A stretch of 64,000 bases of DNA from Acidobacteriota bacterium. Its GTDB lineage: Bacteria > Acidobacteriota > Holophagae > Holophagales > Holophagaceae. The first letter of the stretch is position 1; each line of letters begins with the position of its first letter. The DNA is taken from assembly GCA_016195985.1 (NCBI GenBank), contig JACPYP010000011.1:496001-560000 (forward strand). Reading direction: 5' to 3'. The notes under the pieces are model-generated. The model was given only the letters and a program-made list of their open reading frames with translations. It did not search any database and had not been told where the DNA came from. Both the position numbers and the translations under genes were made by a program. Positions 60,128-64,000 of this stretch are shown in pieces.

Positions 60128-60264
60128 ACCCCCCAGCCGTACTGATCAGGATTCGTCTCGGTCCCCTCTGCAGGGGGAAGGGCGGCGGGTTTTGGCGTGG
60201 TCTTGGCAGCGGCCTTGCCGGGTTCTGCGGCCTCGGGTTTGGGTTCAGGCATCTTGTCCTCCAT
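60124..60264 (-). CDS. Small conserved-looking ORF between leuA and leuB
   Basis: 46 codons from ATG 60264 (or 42 from 60252), each with a GAGG-type ribosome site. It starts two bases after the leuA stop, and its GTGTGA end overlaps the leuB GTG start by 4 bases. The protein is Pro/Ala/Lys/Glu-rich with a distinct end, [12 protein letters not shown] do not recognise the family. The tight coupling on both sides indicates real translation, perhaps only to couple leuB to leuA, or a small partner protein. Confidence 0.6.
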   Translation of the reverse strand: MEDKMPEPKPEAAEPGKAAAKTTPKPAALPPAEGTETNPDQYGWGV

Positions 60265-60266
60265 GG

Positions 60267-61814
60267 CTACCTCGCCTCGGCTGCCAAGGGCACGGCCGTG
60301 GCGCGGCGCGAAAAAAGCACCTTGTTGGCCGCGTTGAGGTAGGCGCGCACGCTGGCCTCCACGATGTCCGTGCTGGCTCCCTTGCCGCCGTGGGCCACCC
60401 CGTCGAACTCGACCTGGATGAACACCTCTCCCACGGCATCGGCGCCGCCGGTGATGGCGTGGATGCGGAAATCCAGCAGGCGGCCCTTCAGGCCCGTGAG
60501 CTTGTCCACCGCGGCGAACACAGCGTTCACGGGGCCGTCGCCCATGGCGGTCTCCGTGAACTCCCCCTCCTCGCTGGCGAGGGTCACCAGGGCCGTGGCC
60601 CACATGGAGGTGCCCGCCGTGGCCTGGAGGGCCCGCAGTTTGTACGTTTCAGGGATGTGCGTCAGGCCGTCCCTCACGATGGCCAGCAGATCCTCGTCGA
60701 AGATCTCCTTCTTCTGGTCGCTGAGCTTGGTGAACAGCTTGTAGGCCTTGTCCAGCTCGACGCGCTCCAGCGGATAGCCCAGCTCCTCGAAGCGCTTGGC
60801 GAGGGCATGGCGGCCCGAATGCTTGCCCAGCACCAGGTGGGTCTGGCGCACGCCCACGGATTCAGGCGTCATGATCTCGTAGGTGGAGCGGTGGCTCAGC
60901 ATGCCGTGCTGGTGGATGCCGCTTTCGTGGGCGAAGGCATTGCGCCCCACGATGGCCTTGTTGGGCTGCACCTCGATGCCCGTGATATTGGCCAGGGTCT
61001 GGCTGGTGCGGTAGATGGCCTCCTGCTCCACCCCGGTGCAGTAGGGCATGGCGTCCCGGCGCACCGAAAGGGCCATCACCACTTCTTCGAGCGCGGCGTT
61101 GCCCGCGCGTTCGCCGATGCCGTTCATGGTGCATTCCACCTGCCGGGCGCCGGCCGCCACGGCGGCGAGGGAGTTGGCCACGGCCAGCCCCAGGTCGTTG
61201 TGGCAGTGCACGCTGATGGTCACCCCATCGATGCCCGGCACGCGCTCGCGCAGGTAGGTAATGAGCTTCGAATACTCGTCCGGCACCGTGTAGCCCACGG
61301 TGTCAGGCACATTGAGCACCGTGGCGCCGGCCTCGATGGCAACGGCGAACACCTGGACCAGGTAGTCCCAATCGCTGCGGGTGGCATCCTCCGCGGAGAA
61401 CTCCACATCCGGGCAGTGCGACTTGGCCCGGGCGATGCCCTCCCGGACCATCTGCAGGGCCTCTTCCCGGCTCTTCTGCAGCTTGTAGGCGAGGTGGATG
61501 TCCGAGGTGGCCAGGAAGGTGTGGATGCGGGGCCGGGCCGCCTCCCGCAGGGCCTCCCAGGCGCGGTCGATGTCCCTGGGGATGGTCCGGCACAGGGCCG
61601 CAATGATGGGCCTGCGGCATTCCCGGGCGATGGCCTGCACCGCCGCGAAGTCGTCGTCCGAGGCCACGGGAAAGCCCGCCTCGATGACATCCACGCCGAG
61701 GGCTTCCAGCTGCAGGGCCATCTGCAGCTTCTCTTCCAGGTTCATGCTGCAGCCGGGCGACTGTTCGCCGTCGCGGAGGGTGGTGTCGAAGATGGTGATC
61801 CTCTGAGTGCCCAT
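60267..61814 (-). CDS. leuA: 2-isopropylmalate synthase
   Basis: 515 residues from ATG 61814 (AAGGAG about 10 bases upstream). HMGL-like TIM barrel: [44 protein letters not shown] (metal His), [18 protein letters not shown], and a C-terminal allosteric domain (about 390-515) with [20 protein letters not shown], where leucine binds. It condenses acetyl-CoA with 2-ketoisovalerate. It is first in leuA-small ORF-leuB and divergent from a LysR gene. Confidence 0.97.
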   Translation of the reverse strand: MGTQRITIFDTTLRDGEQSPGCSMNLEEKLQMALQLEALGVDVIEAGFPVASDDDFAAVQAIARECRRPIIAALCRTIPRDIDRAWEALREAARPRIHTFLATSDIHLAYKLQKSREEALQMVREGIARAKSHCPDVEFSAEDATRSDWDYLVQVFAVAIEAGATVLNVPDTVGYTVPDEYSKLITYLRERVPGIDGVTISVHCHNDLGLAVANSLAAVAAGARQVECTMNGIGERAGNAALEEVVMALSVRRDAMPYCTGVEQEAIYRTSQTLANITGIEVQPNKAIVGRNAFAHESGIHQHGMLSHRSTYEIMTPESVGVRQTHLVLGKHSGRHALAKRFEELGYPLERVELDKAYKLFTKLSDQKKEIFDEDLLAIVRDGLTHIPETYKLRALQATAGTSMWATALVTLASEEGEFTETAMGDGPVNAVFAAVDKLTGLKGRLLDFRIHAITGGADAVGEVFIQVEFDGVAHGGKGASTDIVEASVRAYLNAANKVLFSRRATAVPLAAEAR

Positions 61815-61950
61815 GGTGCGGGTGCTCCTTGATCCGGAACGGCCGGGGGGATCACCTGAAGATGGCGTCACTCGAACCATAAATACATTTAATTTTTTTT
61901 ATAATTCCATAAGATATGCTTCTAATTCTACACTTCACCACGGAGCGGCC
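61815..61950. promoter_or_regulatory. Divergent leuA/LysR promoter region
   Basis: 136 bases between divergent starts. The middle (61876-61935) is very AT-rich, includes a T8 run and TAAATACATTTA, a short inverted repeat, and resembles T-N11-A type LysR binding DNA. The arrangement is the classic one for a LysR regulator acting on the divergent gene. Confidence 0.6.
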
Positions 61951-62871
61951 ATGGACCTGGGACAGCTGGAGACTTTCCTGGTGGTGGCGCGTGAAAAGAG
62001 TTTTTCGCGCGCCGCGGAACGCCTGTACCGCACCCAGCCCGCCATCAGCCTGGCCATCAAGCGGCTGGAAGACGAGCTGGGCGAGACGCTGCTGGACCGC
62101 ACCACCAAGGGAGGCACCCTGACCGACGCTGGCGCCACGCTGCTGCCCATGGCCCAGCGGATGATGGACCTCCGCAAGCAGGTGCTCGACACGTTCGGCG
62201 CCTTGAAGGGCCTTCAGCAGGGGCGCCTCAACATCGGAGCCAACGAGAGCGTGTCGGAGTTTCTGCTGCCCAGCGTCCTGCTGGCCTACCAGCAGACCCA
62301 CCCGGCCATCCGCATCCAGGCCTATCGCCAGAGCTCCGAACGCATCCCCACCGAAGTGCTGGAGCGCCGCCTCGACATCGGCTTCGTCTCCTATGACCCC
62401 CTGCATCCCGAACTCCAGAGCGAAGTCATCCTGCGCGACCACATGGTGCTGGTGGTGCCGCCGGGCCACCGCCTGGCCCGGAAGAAAGAAGTGAGCTTGC
62501 AGGTTCTGGGCCAGGAGACCTTCGTGGCACACAACGCCATCACGCCCACCCGCAACGCCATCATCGATCTCTTCGCCAAGTGCGACACGCCCTTGCGCAT
62601 CACCATGGAGCTGGGCTCCCTGGCCACCATCCAGGACTTTGTCGCCCTGGGCGCGGGCCTCGCCATCCTGCCCCGCATGACCGTGCAAGACGGCGTCCGC
62701 GGCGGCAAGCTCGTGGAAGTCGCCGTGAAGGAGCTTCAGGTGGAGAAGCTCATCCGCATCGTCACCCGGAGGGAGGAGGCCATGTCCCATGCGGCCAAAG
62801 CCTTCCTCCAGCTCATCCGCGCCACGGATTTCACCCGCCGCGCCGCTCCACCCAGGAGGAAGAATCCATGA
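61951..62871 (+). CDS. LysR-family regulator, divergent from leuA and overlapping leuC
   Basis: 306 residues from ATG 61951 (GGAG five bases upstream; the in-frame extension runs through the promoter). Helix-turn-helix: [59 protein letters not shown]. The ligand-binding domain starts [20 protein letters not shown], as in CysB/CbbR-type LysR proteins. It is coded divergently from leuA and overlaps leuC by 4 bases, so it should regulate leucine synthesis, probably responding to an isopropylmalate-type intermediate (inference). Confidence 0.93.
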   Translation: MDLGQLETFLVVAREKSFSRAAERLYRTQPAISLAIKRLEDELGETLLDRTTKGGTLTDAGATLLPMAQRMMDLRKQVLDTFGALKGLQQGRLNIGANESVSEFLLPSVLLAYQQTHPAIRIQAYRQSSERIPTEVLERRLDIGFVSYDPLHPELQSEVILRDHMVLVVPPGHRLARKKEVSLQVLGQETFVAHNAITPTRNAIIDLFAKCDTPLRITMELGSLATIQDFVALGAGLAILPRMTVQDGVRGGKLVEVAVKELQVEKLIRIVTRREEAMSHAAKAFLQLIRATDFTRRAAPPRRKNP

Positions 62872-64000
62872 ATCCCCGCACCCTCTACGACAAGATCTGG
62901 GATGAGCACCTCGTCGCCACGCGCACCGACGGCACCAGCCTGCTCTACATCGACCGGCATCTCGTTCATGAGGTCACCAGCCCCCAGGCCTTCGAGGGGC
63001 TGCGGGAAGCGAAGCGCGCGCTGCGCCGGCCCCAGGCCATCCTTTCGGTGGCGGACCACAACGTGCCCACCCTCGATCGGGAGAAAGGCATCGCCGACGA
63101 GACCTGCCGCCTGCAGGTGGAGGCGCTGGAGCGCAACGTGCAAGCCTACGGCGTGCCCTACCTGCCTCTCCTGGACGAACGCCAGGGCATCGTCCACGTG
63201 GTGGGCCCCGAGCAGGGCTTCACGCTGCCTGGCACCACCATCGTCTGCGGCGACAGCCACACCAGCACCCACGGCGCCTTCGGAGCCTTGGCCTTCGGCA
63301 TCGGCACCAGCGAGGTGGAGCACGTCATGGCCACCCAGACCCTGCCCCAGCGCAAATCCCAGAACCTGCGCGTGCGCTTCGAGGGGGCTCTGCCTCCGGG
63401 CCTGGGCGCCAAGGACCTCGCCCTGACGCTCATCGGCCGCATCGGCACTGCCGGCGGCACGGGCAGCGTCATCGAATTCACCGGTGCGGCAGTGCGGGCC
63501 CTGAGCATGGAGGGCCGCATGACCCTCTGCAACATGAGCATCGAGGCAGGCGCCCGGTCGGGCCTCATCGCCCCCGACGAAACCACCTTCGCTTACTTGA
63601 AGGGCCGTCCGCTGGCGCCTCAGGAGGCGGTGTGGGAACAGGCCCTGGCCCACTGGCACACCCTGGCCTCGGACGAAGGCGCCCGCTTCGACGCGGAGGT
63701 GAGCATCGATGTCACCGGCCTGGCCCCCCAGGTGACCTGGGGCACCAGCCCCCAATGGGTGACCGACATCGGCGGCCGCGTGCCCGACCCCGAAGCCGCC
63801 GCCTCTGCCGAGGACCGTCAGGCCATCCAGCGGGCCCTGGATTACATGGGCCTGAAGCCGGGCACCCGGATCGCCGACATTCCTTTGGAGGCCGTATTCA
63901 TCGGGTCCTGCACCAACGGTCGCATCGAGGATCTGCGCGAAGCCGCCGCCGTGGCCCGGGGCCGCAAGGTGGCCTCCGGCATCCGCGCCCTGGTGGTGCC
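62868..64000 (+). CDS. leuC: 3-isopropylmalate dehydratase large subunit, 3' part beyond window
   Basis: 377 codons seen from ATG 62868 (AGGAGGA upstream); the end is cut at the right edge, where a full protein of about 465 residues would continue. [56 protein letters not shown] and [17 protein letters not shown] with the first cluster Cys are aconitase-superfamily LeuC signatures. It isomerises 2- to 3-isopropylmalate with LeuD, which is likely just outside. It is translationally coupled to the LysR gene. Confidence 0.97.
   Translation, partial: MNPRTLYDKIWDEHLVATRTDGTSLLYIDRHLVHEVTSPQAFEGLREAKRALRRPQAILSVADHNVPTLDREKGIADETCRLQVEALERNVQAYGVPYLPLLDERQGIVHVVGPEQGFTLPGTTIVCGDSHTSTHGAFGALAFGIGTSEVEHVMATQTLPQRKSQNLRVRFEGALPPGLGAKDLALTLIGRIGTAGGTGSVIEFTGAAVRALSMEGRMTLCNMSIEAGARSGLIAPDETTFAYLKGRPLAPQEAVWEQALAHWHTLASDEGARFDAEVSIDVTGLAPQVTWGTSPQWVTDIGGRVPDPEAAASAEDRQAIQRALDYMGLKPGTRIADIPLEAVFIGSCTNGRIEDLREAAAVARGRKVASGIRALVV

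Overview
The window is 64 kb of GC-rich, densely coded bacterial chromosome with no mobile elements, rRNA or CRISPR, and no tRNA that I recognised. Gene content (meso-DAP-type MurE, dcw cell-wall cluster, Ccs-type cytochrome c maturation, BlaI/M56 sensor pair, bacteriohemerythrin, a sigma-54 activator, EAL protein, surface polysaccharide locus) fits a diderm, probably respiratory bacterium. The overall style most resembles Acidobacteriota of the Holophagae/Geothrix type, but that placement is an inference from gene content, not something the sequence proves.

Layout. 1-4.2 kb: a lipoprotein cut by the left edge, an M56 peptidase with a TonB-type tail and its BlaI-type repressor behind a clear promoter/operator, and a secreted beta-helix protein. 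4.5-23.1 kb: a surface polysaccharide region with galE, a methyltransferase-like gene, flippase, polymerase/ligase and glycosyltransferase; a histidine kinase plus sigma-54 regulator pair and a second beta-helix paralogue on the other strand; then a UDP-sugar dehydrogenase, UDP-HexNAc epimerase, glycosyltransferase, an unusual dehydrogenase-LytTR fusion, a DegT aminotransferase, an initiating sugar-phosphate transferase and an OmpR-type regulator. 23.2-26.0 kb: a LysR regulator followed by phenylalanine hydroxylase and pterin dehydratase. 26.0-29.7 kb: lipoprotein, resB and ccsA for cytochrome c maturation, closed by a strong terminator. 30.0-41.9 kb: a dcw cluster on the minus strand (mraZ-rsmH-ftsL-ftsI-murE-tsaC-murF-mraY, then murD), interrupted by an EAL gene on the plus strand. 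42.2-44.3 kb: a large membrane-bound nucleotide-sugar dehydratase. 44.7-53.4 kb: housekeeping and orphan genes (hemerythrin, HIT, trmL, B12-binding protein, radA, a DUF2157/GDYXXLXY pair, a serine hydrolase, a nitronate monooxygenase-like protein). 53.5-64 kb: branched-chain amino acid synthesis, with leuA-small ORF-leuB followed by a leader peptide/attenuator and ilvD-ilvB-ilvN-ilvC on the minus strand, and a divergent LysR gene overlapping leuC, which runs off the right edge.

How it fits together. Polysaccharide precursors (UDP-GlcNAc/GalNAc uronic acids, and possibly 4-amino-sugars made by the 42 kb dehydratase plus the 20 kb aminotransferase) feed glycosyltransferases and a Wzx/Wzy-type export system under several regulators. 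The leu/ilv genes form one co-oriented block with a recognisable transcription attenuator between leuB and ilvD. The most unusual items are the 3-hydroxyisobutyrate-dehydrogenase-like/LytTR fusion (18.3-20.1 kb), the ilv leader attenuator, the five-repeat MraZ operator, a histidine kinase with eroded ATP-binding motifs, and two hairpin-forming intergenic repeats.
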